From assembly GCF_000817735.3 (NCBI RefSeq), contig NZ_JTJC03000003.1, positions 248,001 to 312,000 of the forward strand: a DNA stretch of 64,000 nt, given 5' to 3'. Origin of the DNA: Scytonema millei VB511283 (GTDB lineage Bacteria; Cyanobacteriota; Cyanobacteriia; Cyanobacteriales; Chroococcidiopsidaceae). Under the pieces are notes generated by a model. That model was not told the origin of the DNA. It searched no databases and saw nothing but the letters and a program-made list of their open reading frames with translations. Below, piece after piece: positions 28,498 through 37,697 of the stretch; the first letter of the stretch is position 1, and each line of letters opens with the position of its first letter. Both the position numbers and the translations under genes were made by a program.

Positions 28498-28516
28498 AAA
28501 TGTACTGTACACATTT
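28498..28516. promoter_or_regulatory. Perfect inverted repeat in the rbcL promoter region
   Basis: AAATGT and ACATTT flank a seven-base centre (ACTGTAC), about 110 bases upstream of rbcL in an AT-rich 300-bp intergenic region shared with panB. Such dyads suit a LysR-type (RbcR/CmpR) or similar regulator; which protein binds is not known. Confidence 0.4.
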
Positions 28517-28690
28517 ATAAAAATTTATTATTAAATTTATAGTTTGTTAAATTTTGTAACAAAATAAACTGAATGTGCCTGAATCATTTACTAGTTGTCA
28601 GTCGTCACTAGAGAGTGGCATATGGTGTGTAAAAATACTCCTTGCCAATAACCAACAATTCATTACCCATCACCCCATCACCACTCGGCT

Positions 28691-29461
28691 ATGTCAATTA
28701 CTGCTCGGCAATTAATTCAGTGGAAACAACAAGGGAGAAAAATTGTCGCCCTGACTGCTTGGGATTATATTACGGGACGATTGTTGGATGCGGCGGGAGT
28801 AGATTTGATTTTGGTTGGAGATACTTTAGCGATCGCACTAGGATATGAGACAACGCTACCAGTAACGCTAGAAGAGATGATCCACCATGCTAAGGCTGTG
28901 CGTCGAGGCGTGAAACGAGCGTTGATAGTACTCGATCTACCGTTTTTGTCATATCAGGAAAGCGTGCAGCAAGCAATGCATTCAGCCGGAAGGGCGTTGA
29001 AAGAAGCAGGAGCGCAAGCGGTGAAAATCGAAGGCGGACATCCGGCAACTGTAGAAACTGTGGCGCGGCTGGTACAGGCAGGGATTCCGGTGATGGGGCA
29101 TATTGGTTTGACACCTCAGTCGATTCATCAGTTGGGATTGAAGCAACAGGGGAAAACACCTACAGATGAACAGAAACTTATGGATGAGGCGATCGCCCTC
29201 GAAAAAGCAGGAGCCTTTAGCATTGTCTTAGAACACATTCCATCGGATTTAGCCGCTCGCATTACCCAAGAGTTAACGATTCCTACTATAGGTATTGGTG
29301 CTGGTTCTGAGTGTGACGGACAAGTACTAGTTACTTCCGATCTGTTGGGTTTATCCGAACGGCAACCACCCTTTGCCAAAGTATATGTAAACTTAAGTGA
29401 AGCGATCGCTCAGGCAGTGCAAGATTATGCTGCTGAGGTGAGAGAGCATAAATTCCCGTAG
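28691..29461 (+). CDS. panB: 3-methyl-2-oxobutanoate hydroxymethyltransferase
   Basis: A 256-residue enzyme making ketopantoate from alpha-ketoisovalerate and methylene-THF, the first step of pantothenate and coenzyme A synthesis. Motifs: metal-binding [39 protein letters not shown] and the catalytic-glutamate region [13 protein letters not shown], then [16 protein letters not shown]. The TAG stop falls inside a hairpin repeat (29458-29485). It diverges from rbcL, and heptamer repeats precede it at 28650-28685. Confidence 0.95.
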   Translation: MSITARQLIQWKQQGRKIVALTAWDYITGRLLDAAGVDLILVGDTLAIALGYETTLPVTLEEMIHHAKAVRRGVKRALIVLDLPFLSYQESVQQAMHSAGRALKEAGAQAVKIEGGHPATVETVARLVQAGIPVMGHIGLTPQSIHQLGLKQQGKTPTDEQKLMDEAIALEKAGAFSIVLEHIPSDLAARITQELTIPTIGIGAGSECDGQVLVTSDLLGLSERQPPFAKVYVNLSEAIAQAVQDYAAEVREHKFP

Positions 29462-29485
29462 GGTGCGTTATTTAACGCACCCTAC
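29458..29485. terminator. 28-bp palindrome containing the panB stop codon
   Basis: GTAGGGTGCGTTA with its exact inverse forms a 28-bp perfect hairpin with an AT centre. Its first bases provide the panB TAG stop. Copies at 55579 and 60920 do the same for other genes. Confidence 0.8.
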
Positions 29486-29574
29486 TACGGAACTCAGATT
29501 CATTCCCATAAATCGCCTCATATTGTTGCACCAATAAGCTACCGTCGTATAGTGAGCTGAAATTTGCAAAATGT

Positions 29575-30714
29575 ATGGTTAATAGTAATACTGACAGGAG
29601 ACAAGGGAGACAAGGGGGACAAGGAAGCAATTCTAGCCACCAGCCACTAGCCACCAGCAACTCACCCGACTCCCGACTCCCAACTCCCGACTCCCCCTTA
29701 TTAGGCTTAACCCAAGCCCAACTAACCGCCTGGGTACGATCGCAAGGACAGCCAGCATATCGCGGACAACAGCTATACGATTGGATTTATCACAAAGGAG
29801 TGCGATCGCTATCCGAGATCTCGGTTTTTCCGAAACAGTGGCGCAGTAGTGTAGAAAATATTTCGATTGGGCGATCGCAAATTCATCATCGCACTGTAGC
29901 CCCTGATGAGACTGTCAAATACTTACTTCAACTTGCAGACAATCAAATCGTTGAAACTGTAGGTATCCCAACTGATAAGCGCCTTACCGTTTGCGTTTCA
30001 ACTCAAGTAGGTTGTCCGATGGCTTGCGACTTCTGCGCCACGGGTAAAGGGGGCTTTCGTCGCAACCTCGCCCCGCATGAAATTATCGATCAAGTTCTGA
30101 CAGTCCAATCCGACTTTCAACGGCGCGTCAGCCATATCGTCTTTATGGGTATGGGCGAACCCTTGCTAAATACAGAAAATGTCGTGGCGGCGATTCAATC
30201 TCTGAACCAAGATGTGGGTATCGGACAGCGGTGCATGACTCTTTCGACTGTGGGAATTCCAGGGCGAATTCTCAAACTCGCTCAATACCAACTACAAGTT
30301 ACCTTAGCGGTTAGCCTTCACGCCTCTAACCAAGCTACCAGAGAAAAACTCATTCCCAGCGCCCAAAAGTATTCTCTCCATGACTTACTTTCAGAATGTC
30401 GCGAGTACGTGCGTTTAACGGGTCGTCGCGTCACGTTTGAATATGTCTTACTTGCTGGGGTGAATGACGGCATAAAACAAGCAGCTGAGCTAGCCCAGCT
30501 GCTACGAGGTTTTCAAAGTCACGTTAACCTAATTCCTTACAATCCGATTCGAGAAGCAGATTACCAGCGACCGAGTTCGAGTCAAATTCAGGCTTTTGTT
30601 AACGTCCTGAAGCAGCAACAGATCGCTGTGAGCGTCCGCTATTCCCGTGGATTGGAAGCAGAGGCGGCTTGCGGTCAACTGCGGGCGCAGCAACTACAGC
30701 CTTCATTGGGTTAA
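29575..30714 (+). CDS. rlmN: 23S rRNA (adenine2503-C2)-methyltransferase
   Basis: A radical-SAM enzyme of 379 residues that methylates 23S rRNA A2503 (and tRNA A37) and maintains ribosome fidelity. The [4Fe-4S] motif is C-x3-C-x2-C in [29 protein letters not shown] and the C-terminal cysteine AEAACGQL are also intact. The conserved region begins at [13 protein letters not shown], residue about 42. The first 40 residues ([15 protein letters not shown] ... [10 protein letters not shown]) are encoded by short repeats; no better ATG exists downstream, so the repeat-derived leader may be translated. Its 3' end overlaps an antisense gene by 116 bp. Confidence 0.93.
   Translation: MVNSNTDRRQGRQGGQGSNSSHQPLATSNSPDSRLPTPDSPLLGLTQAQLTAWVRSQGQPAYRGQQLYDWIYHKGVRSLSEISVFPKQWRSSVENISIGRSQIHHRTVAPDETVKYLLQLADNQIVETVGIPTDKRLTVCVSTQVGCPMACDFCATGKGGFRRNLAPHEIIDQVLTVQSDFQRRVSHIVFMGMGEPLLNTENVVAAIQSLNQDVGIGQRCMTLSTVGIPGRILKLAQYQLQVTLAVSLHASNQATREKLIPSAQKYSLHDLLSECREYVRLTGRRVTFEYVLLAGVNDGIKQAAELAQLLRGFQSHVNLIPYNPIREADYQRPSSSQIQAFVNVLKQQQIAVSVRYSRGLEAEAACGQLRAQQLQPSLG
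29595..29697. repeat. Heptamer repeat block inside the rlmN 5' end
   Basis: Units of ACAAGGGAG type, AGCCACC type (29636-29660) and ACTCCCG/ACTCCCA type (29670-29695) form a mosaic between the rlmN start codon and its conserved domain. The same units are intergenic elsewhere (8750, 15990, 53220). Confidence 0.75.
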
Positions 30715-30877
30715 TACCCGGCGCATATGCTTCTATAACTTTTCCTGTACGAGCGCACGTCACCATGAGATAGTCACAGCTATTGCATTGCGTGCGCGTT
30801 AGTTCGCTACTTAATACATAAAATCTTTCTGCTTCGCTGCCACAGTTGGAGCATCTAATCTGTTGTTTTATTTGCAT
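30599..30877 (-). CDS. Small zinc-ribbon protein overlapping rlmN antisense
   Basis: A 92-residue protein beginning [20 protein letters not shown]. Two CxxC pairs (CSNCG and CNSCD) form a zinc ribbon; [19 protein letters not shown] follows and is a conserved cyanobacterial segment, often wrongly labelled PriA in annotations. The C-terminal 38 residues run antisense through the last 116 bp of rlmN, a region of low conservation. Its function is unknown. Confidence 0.75.
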   Translation of the reverse strand: MQIKQQIRCSNCGSEAERFYVLSSELTRTQCNSCDYLMVTCARTGKVIEAYAPGINPMKAVVAAPAVDRKPPLLPIHGNSGRSQRSVAASGR

Positions 30878-31416
30878 TTGACAAACCTTTTGAGCCTAAG
30901 AATTTTTAAGAAAGAAGAAATAAAAACTGGAAGGTCAATCGAATATATAGTTTGGAACGCGATTGTTGAAATCTAGCTAGTCGATCCAGCTAGGTTTTGT
31001 CCGAGACGGTCATCTTTTTTCGTTCCGATATATATTCTCGCAAGATTTCAGCTCAGTATCCATGCCACTTTTGGTAGAAAATCTAAAAAGTTTTCGTGGA
31101 CACTACTTCCATTTGCTGCGATCCCCATGATGAATCCTTTGATTTTGTAGCTTATATAACAGTGTAAACAGACTTTCAAATGGCAGTGAGCGTTGACTCA
31201 CTCCTAAGACAATCGGCAAACCGATCCCCAAGTCCAATCAATAATTTGACTCACGATCGGGTTTTCTCCTATCAATTTTTAACCTTTTATTAAGGTTTGG
31301 TTTCCATCGAGGGTTAGATTGCTGGGATACGATCCCCAAGCGAAACAAATAGAAAATGCCGAGCGCTTTTCTATCAATAAATTGTCAATTTATGTCAAAT
31401 TAAATAGAAAAATTGC
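30878..31416. other. 539-bp gene-free region
   Basis: No ORF is supported. Several hairpins occur: GTGAG...CTCAC at 31186-31202, AACCTTTTATTAAGGTT near 31280, and CTAGCT...AGCTAG near 30975-30995. A small structured RNA is possible, but no known family was recognised. It lies between the uvrC stop and the zinc-ribbon gene. Confidence 0.35.
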
Positions 31417-33399
31417 TCAACTTATGCTGTGTGGCGGGTGAAAATAGTTATAAATTTCCCCTGCCAAGCGAGGACCGATCCCATCTACTGCTGCCAGTTG
31501 CTCGATACTGGCTTGGCGAATGTAGTCGATCGAGTGAAAATGGGCTAGAAGTTGTTTCTGGCGATGGTAGCCCAAACCAGGAATTTCTTCTAGACGCGAT
31601 CTCCTCATCTTGTCGCTACGCTGCTGGCGGTGGAAACTGACAGCAAAGCGATGTGCTTCATCTCTCAGTCGCCTAAGTAATTGTACTCCCGATTGTTCCG
31701 CATCTGTCGCTAAAGGTTGAGATTCGCCTGGTAAAAAAATTTCTTCTCGCTGCTTGGCTAAGCTGACCACTCGCAAGTCTTCCATTAAGTTCATCTCTTG
31801 CAAAACAGCTACAACTGCCGATAGTTGACCTTTACCACCATCAATCATCACCAAATCGGGCCAATCAGGATTACCTACCCGTTGCATTTGCGGATCTTCG
31901 AGATATTTACGAAAGCGGCGTTGAATCACTTCCGCTAGACTGGCAAAGTCATCGGAATGACCAGACGTGACTGTCGGATTCTTAATCTTGTAGTGACGGT
32001 AGTATTGTTTGGCGGGTAAACCTTCAATAAATACCACTTGGGATGCAACCGCATTGGAACCCTGAATGTGAGAAATATCGTAGCCTTCAATTCGATGGGG
32101 TAAGTCGGGTAAGTCGAGAATAGCGGCTAGATCTTCCATAGCTTGGGAGTTGCGATCGCTCAATTTTTGCGTTCGTGCCAGTTCGTACTCGGCATTTCGT
32201 TCTACCATCTCGATCAATTCTGCTTTCAACGCCCTTTGGGGATTCACAATCGTGACTTTTCGCCCCTTACGCTGGCTTAACGCTGTCGCCAGCATCTCCG
32301 CTTCCGGTAATTCGTGCTGTACCAGAATTTCTGTAGGAATTTCTACATCGTCAGCAGTTTCATAATGTTGTTCTAAAACACGCTGTAAGATTGCCCCTGG
32401 TTCTAATGTAGGGGCGGGTTTAACTGAATCATCTGTTGATTCCTCGCGAGTCTGTGTGACAAACCCGCCCGTAGCAGTGGGTAGGGGCGCATAGCCATGC
32501 GCCCCTACTTCGGCGACAAAGCCGAGGCGACCGACAAGTTGTCCGGCGCGAATTTGAAATAACTGAATGCAGGCGTGCTTTTCATCTGCTGCCAGGGCGA
32601 TCGCATCTCGCGAGATCGTATCATCGGGTAGCGATACCTTTTGATCGGCATTCAGCGACTTTAATCCAGCAATTTGGTCGCGAATTCGTGCTGCTGATTC
32701 AAAATTTAATGCTTCGGCGCTAGCTTGCATTTGTGCGGTCAGGACATCGATCAATTCCTGCGTTCGTCCTTGGAAGACCATCGCTACCTTTTGCACGGTT
32801 TTGCGATATTCTTCGGGAGAAATTAGTTTTTGACATACTCCTGGACAGCGCCCTAAGTCGTAATTGAGACACGGACGGTCTTTAAATAACGGTTGGGGGC
32901 GTTGGCGCAGAGCAAAGATTCGCTTTGATAGCCGTAGAATCGTCCGCAGCAAGTGAGCGTCAGTGTATGGTCCGTAAAACTTGTCTTCTTTTTTACCTTG
33001 GCGGCGATTGCGCGTGATGAAGATGCGGGGATATTGCTCCGACCAGGTGATACAGACGTAAGGATATTTCTTGTCGTCTTTGAGTAGAACGTTGAAGTAA
33101 GGCTGATTTTGCTTGATGAGATTAGCTTCTAAAGCAAGGGCTTCTGCTTCTGTATCGGTAACGATAAACTCAATATCGGCAACCTGTCGCACCATCATAG
33201 CGATCCGATCGCTCAGTTGCTTCGGGTCGCGAAAATACGAACGTACCCGCGATCGCAGTTTACGCGATTTGCCGATGTAAATAATGCGATCGCTGCTGTC
33301 GCGCATGAAATAAACCCCTGGTTCGGGAGGAATTTCTTTCAGCCGACTTTCTAAACGCTCTGGATCTCTTACCAGTGGCAATGTCTTTGCTGCTGTCAC
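31417..33399 (-). CDS. uvrC: Excinuclease ABC subunit C
   Basis: A 660-residue nucleotide-excision-repair nuclease that, with UvrAB, cuts both sides of damaged DNA. The N-terminal GIY-YIG domain is at [20 protein letters not shown] (about residues 24-43), followed by the Cys-rich [13 protein letters not shown], the UVR region ([17 protein letters not shown]) and the RNase H-like endonuclease ([28 protein letters not shown]). The helix-hairpin-helix pair is at the end ([18 protein letters not shown]). Residues about 298-333 ([20 protein letters not shown] ...) come from two dispersed repeats in frame and are unlike UvrC. Confidence 0.95.
   Translation of the reverse strand: MTAAKTLPLVRDPERLESRLKEIPPEPGVYFMRDSSDRIIYIGKSRKLRSRVRSYFRDPKQLSDRIAMMVRQVADIEFIVTDTEAEALALEANLIKQNQPYFNVLLKDDKKYPYVCITWSEQYPRIFITRNRRQGKKEDKFYGPYTDAHLLRTILRLSKRIFALRQRPQPLFKDRPCLNYDLGRCPGVCQKLISPEEYRKTVQKVAMVFQGRTQELIDVLTAQMQASAEALNFESAARIRDQIAGLKSLNADQKVSLPDDTISRDAIALAADEKHACIQLFQIRAGQLVGRLGFVAEVGAHGYAPLPTATGGFVTQTREESTDDSVKPAPTLEPGAILQRVLEQHYETADDVEIPTEILVQHELPEAEMLATALSQRKGRKVTIVNPQRALKAELIEMVERNAEYELARTQKLSDRNSQAMEDLAAILDLPDLPHRIEGYDISHIQGSNAVASQVVFIEGLPAKQYYRHYKIKNPTVTSGHSDDFASLAEVIQRRFRKYLEDPQMQRVGNPDWPDLVMIDGGKGQLSAVVAVLQEMNLMEDLRVVSLAKQREEIFLPGESQPLATDAEQSGVQLLRRLRDEAHRFAVSFHRQQRSDKMRRSRLEEIPGLGYHRQKQLLAHFHSIDYIRQASIEQLAAVDGIGPRLAGEIYNYFHPPHSIS
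32404..32508. repeat. Two dispersed repeats embedded in frame in uvrC
   Basis: A GTAGGGGCGGGTTT ... AACCCGCCCGTAG element (about 32409-32472) is followed by a GTAGGGGCGCA...TGCGCCCCTAC hairpin (32481-32508). Both families are otherwise intergenic in this window. The uvrC frame stays open through both. Confidence 0.85.
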
Positions 33400-33895
33400 T
33401 ACCCTCTAAACCCGCTTGCCTTAAGTCTCTTCCTCTGTCATCCTATCAAACTGGACGCAGAAGGGATTGAGGATTGAGGGCTGGAGGTTACAGACTTTAG
33501 TTGTACTCTCTATACTGAGGGTGAAAATCTCACTTCTCATTCCCAGACTTCGACTTTGCTTCTTAATACTGACTACTAGTCAGAGAAGCTTGATTGATTC
33601 CTTACCACTCTTCTTACCTATTGATTTGCACCAAATTAATTCTAAAAAGAATATACTGATCGAATAAATTGTCTGCCTTAGCCGAGTTATTTATATTTCT
33701 ATAATAGTAAATATACTCTTTTTTTTTCTAAAAGCGTGATAAATTATACACCAACTATAAAGTATAAATTAATTTTTGGTTGCCAAAGATGAAATTCTCA
33801 CAGATCGGCCAAATTCTAAATGAGCTGAGATTAAATTGGTTCTAGAAGTCAAAAACGATAAGTTATTTAAGGAGCTTGCTGCAATAGGCTGAGTT
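33400..33895. other. 496-bp region without clear gene
   Basis: AT-rich, with T runs near 33718-33730 and no dispersed repeat. A 66-residue plus-strand frame at 33467-33667 has no ribosome site or recognisable feature and is not accepted. The uvrC promoter and the leader of the small ORF at 33896 probably lie here. Confidence 0.4.
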
Positions 33896-34075
33896 ATGAA
33901 TATAGAAGAATTTGAACTGAACTATCGAAACGGTATTGATGACACGCTCAACCAGCTTCAGACAGCTGTGTTGTTATTAGCACAACTTGAAGATCGAATC
34001 ACAGTTATTGGTCAGGACTTACAAAATCTCAGCCAGACAGTAGAAGAGTTTGTGACGCAACAGCGCGATGAATGA
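33896..34075 (+). CDS. Small acidic helical protein (59 residues)
   Basis: MNIEEFELNYRNGIDDTLNQ begins a 59-residue frame predicted to be almost entirely helical, with heptad hydrophobics (LQTAVLLLAQLEDRI, IGQDLQNLSQTVEEF) that suggest a coiled coil. GGAG lies 25 bases upstream of the start, too far to be decisive. The codon use and amphipathic pattern look authentic, but no family was recognised. Convergent with the response regulator gene; 14 bp separate the stops. Confidence 0.5.
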   Translation: MNIEEFELNYRNGIDDTLNQLQTAVLLLAQLEDRITVIGQDLQNLSQTVEEFVTQQRDE

Positions 34076-34089
34076 TTTCAGAAGAGGTT

Positions 34090-34539
34090 CTACGATCGCT
34101 GTAGTTCTTCCTCTATTGCCTGTTTCAAATCTCTCAAACTGACTGGCTTGACAAAATAACGCTTTGCACCTAGTTCTAAAGCTCGCTGCTGGTCGGCTTT
34201 GAAAGCAAAAGCAGAAACCACAATAACAGGAATACTTCGATCGTCTTGTCTGCAACTCTTTTGTTCGAGTAAAGTATAACCGTCAATATCTGGTAACTTT
34301 AAGTCTAATAAAATTAGTTCGGGTCGAAAGTCAGCCAAAGCTTGAAAAAATCCAGTGCCATCCGCTAAACTCAAAACCTGGTATCCACAAAAAACTAGAT
34401 AATCTTCCAACATCTGCCGATTGAGATAGTTATCTTCAACCAATAAAATTCGTTTTGGAATATGGTTGGCTGGTGCAACCGATCCAGCGTTACTCACTTG
34501 TGTAATTAAATAACTGTTGTTGCTTGTATCACACTTCAA
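34090..34539 (-). CDS. Single-domain response regulator
   Basis: A 149-residue protein consisting of a CheY-like receiver. The acidic pocket is in ILLVEDNYLNRQ, the phospho-accepting aspartate in LILLDLKLPDIDGYT (about D79), and the conserved lysine in AKRYFVKPVSL. About 28 disordered residues precede the domain. No output domain and no adjacent kinase, so it probably works through protein contacts with a kinase or signalling partner elsewhere. Confidence 0.88.
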   Translation of the reverse strand: MKCDTSNNSYLITQVSNAGSVAPANHIPKRILLVEDNYLNRQMLEDYLVFCGYQVLSLADGTGFFQALADFRPELILLDLKLPDIDGYTLLEQKSCRQDDRSIPVIVVSAFAFKADQQRALELGAKRYFVKPVSLRDLKQAIEEELQRS

Positions 34540-34723
34540 AGTCTTATATTGAAGACCAATTTAAAACAAAACTGAATTTACATTTGCGACTAGTTGTCAC
34601 TTAGCGAGTTATCATTCATATTAGTCAAGCACAAGTATAATGGCAAATTGCCACCGAGCGATCGGTTAGCGAGTGTTGGAAGCAAGTGAGGGTGCAATTA
34701 CCAAAATTTTCTAATTTTTATCT

Positions 34724-35947
34724 CTAATCTTTCCAGAATTGAGCGATCCGATCCACAGCCGTTTCTAAAACATCAGGCGATTGAACCAGGGCAAAACGGA
34801 CATATCCTTCACCAGATTTACCAAAACCAGCACCGGGAGAAACTGCAACTCCAGTCGCTTCTACTAATTGAGTGCAAAAGCTGACAGAATCTCTATCCCA
34901 AGGTGCAGGTAGTTTTGCCCAGATATACATGGTTGCTTGAGGGATGGAAACTTGCCAACCAATACGATGTAAGGCACTCGCAAAGCGATCGCGGCGTTGG
35001 CGAAATGTTTCTACCATTCTTTGCACTCCAGTTTGGTCGCCACTCAAAGCAGCGATCGCCCCGTTTAATATGCCTCGATATTGATTAAAATCGACTGCGG
35101 CTTTCACCTGGCGCAAAGCTGCAATCAGTTGAGAATTACCGATCGCATAGCCGACGCGAAAACCTCCCATGTTATATGACTTAGAAAGGGTAAAAAACTC
35201 AATCGAAACGCTTTTCTCTGGATCGGCTTGCAAAATTGAAGGAGCTAGGGGAGAATTCGGAATTCGGAAGTTACTGCTCCCTGCTCTCTGCTCCCTGCTC
35301 CCTAAGTCCTCAAACACCAAATCGACATAGGGGAAATCGTGGACGAGGACTAAATCGTGTTGTTGACAAAAGGCGACTGCCTCGCGGAAGAAGGAAAGAG
35401 GTGCGATCGCGGTTGTGGGGTTGTGGGGATAACTCAGTACCATCATCCGCGCCTGTGCTAATACCGGGGCAGGAATGTCGGCTAAAACAGGTAAAAAATT
35501 ATTTTCTGCAAGCAGAGGCATGGGATAAATTTGACCGCTAGCAAGGTAGACTCCGCCAGCATGGGAAGGATAGCCAGGATCGAGGAGTAAAGCAAAGTCT
35601 CCTGGGTTGAGTATGGCTAGAGGTAGATGGGCTGTCCCTTCTTGAGAGCCAATTAGGGGCAGAACTTCAGTTTGTGGATCGACAGCAATACCGAATTTTT
35701 GCTCGTACCAGCGGGCTGCGGCTTGGCGAAAGTTTTGAGTGCCGTGAAAAAGTAAGTATCCGTGGGTTTTGGGGTCGTGGAGAGATTGGGCGATCGCTTC
35801 TGTAACGTGCGTTTCTGCGGCTAGATCGGCAGAACCCAGGGACAGATCGATCGCATCTCGCCCAGCTAATATTGCTCTTGCCTTTGCCCGATCCATATCG
35901 GCAAAAACATTTGCTTTCAAGCACTCTAAACGATTGGCAAACTGCAT
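34724..35947 (-). CDS. Class I/II aminotransferase, LL-diaminopimelate-aminotransferase-like
   Basis: A 407-residue PLP-dependent enzyme. The PLP lysine lies in FTLSKSYNMGGFRVGYAIG; VLSYPHNPTTAIAP and HDFPYVDLVFEDL are typical of the group acting on diaminopimelate precursors or similar amino acids. Residues about 213-233 (REQRAGSSNFRIPNSPLAP) are encoded by repeat DNA and replace the short loop normally found before the SILQ segment. The downstream neighbour is not metabolically linked. The exact substrate is not decided. Confidence 0.85.
   Translation of the reverse strand: MQFANRLECLKANVFADMDRAKARAILAGRDAIDLSLGSADLAAETHVTEAIAQSLHDPKTHGYLLFHGTQNFRQAAARWYEQKFGIAVDPQTEVLPLIGSQEGTAHLPLAILNPGDFALLLDPGYPSHAGGVYLASGQIYPMPLLAENNFLPVLADIPAPVLAQARMMVLSYPHNPTTAIAPLSFFREAVAFCQQHDLVLVHDFPYVDLVFEDLGSREQRAGSSNFRIPNSPLAPSILQADPEKSVSIEFFTLSKSYNMGGFRVGYAIGNSQLIAALRQVKAAVDFNQYRGILNGAIAALSGDQTGVQRMVETFRQRRDRFASALHRIGWQVSIPQATMYIWAKLPAPWDRDSVSFCTQLVEATGVAVSPGAGFGKSGEGYVRFALVQSPDVLETAVDRIAQFWKD
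35248..35310. repeat. Heptamer repeats inside the aminotransferase gene
   Basis: GAATTCGGAATTCGG units join CTGCTCCCTGCTC units within the reading frame. Both types are common in intergenic DNA here (52290, 38650). Confidence 0.8.
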
Positions 35948-35962
35948 AATTTTTTGGGGAGT

Positions 35963-35995
35963 AGGTAGAGGCGCACGGCTGTGCGCCCGTACAAG
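35963..35995. repeat. GTAGAGGCGCAC/GTGCGCCCGTAC hairpin repeat
   Basis: A short GC-rich palindrome, a member of the family seen at 13741, 14283 and 32481. It fills the gap between the thioredoxin stop codon and the aminotransferase start. Confidence 0.7.
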
Positions 35996-35999
35996 TTTC

Positions 36000-36329
36000 T
36001 TATTGCGGCAAATGGGTATCTAACATATCGGTGATTTTTGGTTTGCTCAGCGCTCCTTCGGAAGCAGCAATGACCTCCGTACCGCGAATCAAGCGCAGGG
36101 CAGGGACTCCTTCTACTTTGTACAGCTTGACTGTAGCAGGATTAGGATCGACTTCCATTTTCACCACCTTGAGGCGATCGCTATAGTTCTCAGCTACCCA
36201 ATCAATAGCAGGTGACATTAATCGGCAAGGACCACACCAAGAAGCCCAGAAGTAGATCAATACGGGTCGGTCAGCTTTTACAACTTCTGTTTCAAACTCT
36301 TTGTCTGCGATCTGAATTGCGTTGCTCAT
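36000..36329 (-). CDS. trxA: Thioredoxin
   Basis: A 109-residue disulfide reductase with the active site WASWCGPCRLMSPAI and the cis-proline region VEGVPALRLIRG. Its length is standard. The N-terminal MSNAIQIADKEFETEVVKAD matches cyanobacterial thioredoxins, with no signal peptide, so it is cytoplasmic. It is 52 bp upstream of the aminotransferase gene on the same strand; that gap carries a dispersed hairpin. Confidence 0.93.
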   Translation of the reverse strand: MSNAIQIADKEFETEVVKADRPVLIYFWASWCGPCRLMSPAIDWVAENYSDRLKVVKMEVDPNPATVKLYKVEGVPALRLIRGTEVIAASEGALSKPKITDMLDTHLPQ

Positions 36330-36365
36330 GTGACTATTCCTTAACAGCCTCTTTTACCACTCAAC

Positions 36366-36412
36366 TATTATCAGTTATCAGTTATCAGTTATCAGTTATC
36401 AGTTATCAATGA
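36366..36412. repeat. Heptamer array (TTATCAG)n upstream of trxA
   Basis: Six or so units of TTATCAG in tandem, starting 37 bases before the trxA start. The same unit recurs at 37520, 38605, 39590, 51022 and 62495. Confidence 0.85.
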
Positions 36413-36544
36413 CCGATCGCCACTTGTCTAAAAATAAATGCTTCGGTTTTCCTAAAATTCATCAGTTGCAGGTGTAGTACTCATAGTATTCTATCTAGCC
36501 CTTTGAATTGTCTTGGCGATCGACAGTGATTCCAGAGGATTTGT

Positions 36545-37519
36545 ATGAGTTTTATTGCTATGCGACGAAAATGGGCTATGACTGCGTTAGCGATCGCTAT
36601 TTTCACAGGTGTAGGCAGAACTAGCAGCGCTCGAACTGCAACAACACCAACACCTTTATTCGAGCGAGTTGCCAGTTACAGTACGACGATCGCGGCGAAT
36701 CAAAATCCAGCAGACATATATTATCCCCAACAGCCTCCTAAAGAACAGGGGCGACAGCGATTTCCCGTTGCCTTACTGCTGCCAGGAGCAAATGTTGATA
36801 AGTCTAGTTATAGCGATTTCGCCAGAATTGTCGCTAGTTACGGGTTTGTTGTAGTCGTTCCCATTCAACAGCGATCGCTGCCTCAATTTGGATTTACAGG
36901 GCTGCTGCCGGATACTTCTCAAATCGATGCAGTTTTAAACCAAATTAAAATAGAAAAGTCCAACTCCACACCAATTGCGAAGATTGTCGATCCTCAAAAG
37001 CTGACATTACTCGGTCACTCTGCTGGTGGTGCTGTCGGTTTATCTGCGATCGGCAACTTGTGTATTATTCCTGTTACGTGTGAGGGTTCCTTCAAACGTC
37101 CTAAAGAGCTTGTAGGTGGGGCATTTTTTGGCACCAGTCTGCGCGACCCAGCAACTCAAGAGTATATTCCCATCAAAAATGCTGGTATTCCGATTGCTCT
37201 GATTCAAGGCGATCGCGACAGTATCGCTTTACCAGAAAGGGCGCAAGCTACTTATGCCAACATCCAATCTCCTCCCAAAGCTCTGATTACCGTTTCAGGT
37301 GCCAACCACTACGGCATTACCAATACCAATAATCCACCAGGTCCAATTCCCGACTCAAATAAACCACAAATCGAGCAATCGCGGGCAGTCGAAACTATAG
37401 CGCGTTGGAGTGCGCTGTTTTTACGGGCGGAGGTATTGGGCGATCGCCAAGCTTTCCATTACGTGTACAAAACAGGAGACGCTCGCGATCGCCATGTCAG
37501 CGTCATCAGCAAACAGTGA
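36545..37519 (+). CDS. Secreted alpha/beta hydrolase
   Basis: A 324-residue hydrolase with an N-terminal signal segment (MTALAIAIFTGVGRTSSA). The nucleophile elbow is LLGHSAGGAVG (serine near 161), the oxyanion region is ALLLPGANVD, the acid residue is probably in IQGDRDSIALPE, and the histidine is in SGANHYGI. This resembles dienelactone-hydrolase/chlorophyllase-like enzymes, so an ester substrate is expected; the physiological one is unknown. A good AGAGG site precedes the ATG at 36545. Confidence 0.8.
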   Translation: MSFIAMRRKWAMTALAIAIFTGVGRTSSARTATTPTPLFERVASYSTTIAANQNPADIYYPQQPPKEQGRQRFPVALLLPGANVDKSSYSDFARIVASYGFVVVVPIQQRSLPQFGFTGLLPDTSQIDAVLNQIKIEKSNSTPIAKIVDPQKLTLLGHSAGGAVGLSAIGNLCIIPVTCEGSFKRPKELVGGAFFGTSLRDPATQEYIPIKNAGIPIALIQGDRDSIALPERAQATYANIQSPPKALITVSGANHYGITNTNNPPGPIPDSNKPQIEQSRAVETIARWSALFLRAEVLGDRQAFHYVYKTGDARDRHVSVISKQ

Positions 37520-37690
37520 ACGGTTATCAGTTATCAGGAGTCGTAGGGGCGGGTGCGCGCAAATAGATAAACAACTTCAGCCGGAAATCTAGGCTCAAAA
37601 CCCGCCCGTACAGGAGCCAGGAGTCATTTTAAATTTTAATTTTGAATTTTGAATTTTGAATTCTCCCCTTGTCTCCCTTGTCCTTCATTG
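37520..37690. repeat. Mixed repeat block: GGGCGGG palindrome and heptamer arrays
   Basis: The GTAGGGGCGGGT...AACCCGCCCGTAC element spans 37543-37611. It is flanked by TTATCAG units and followed by TTTTGAA units (37635-37662) and CCCTTGTCTCCCTTG. No gene is seen in the gap. Confidence 0.8.
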
Positions 37691-37697
37691 CCAAGAT

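Noticed and set aside
30878-31416. tRNA or known small RNA gene
   Set aside because: Hairpins exist, but no cloverleaf, TPsiC-arm motif or known RNA family pattern could be found.
33467-33667. 66-residue plus-strand frame
   Set aside because: No ribosome site, hydrophobic biased composition and no recognisable feature.
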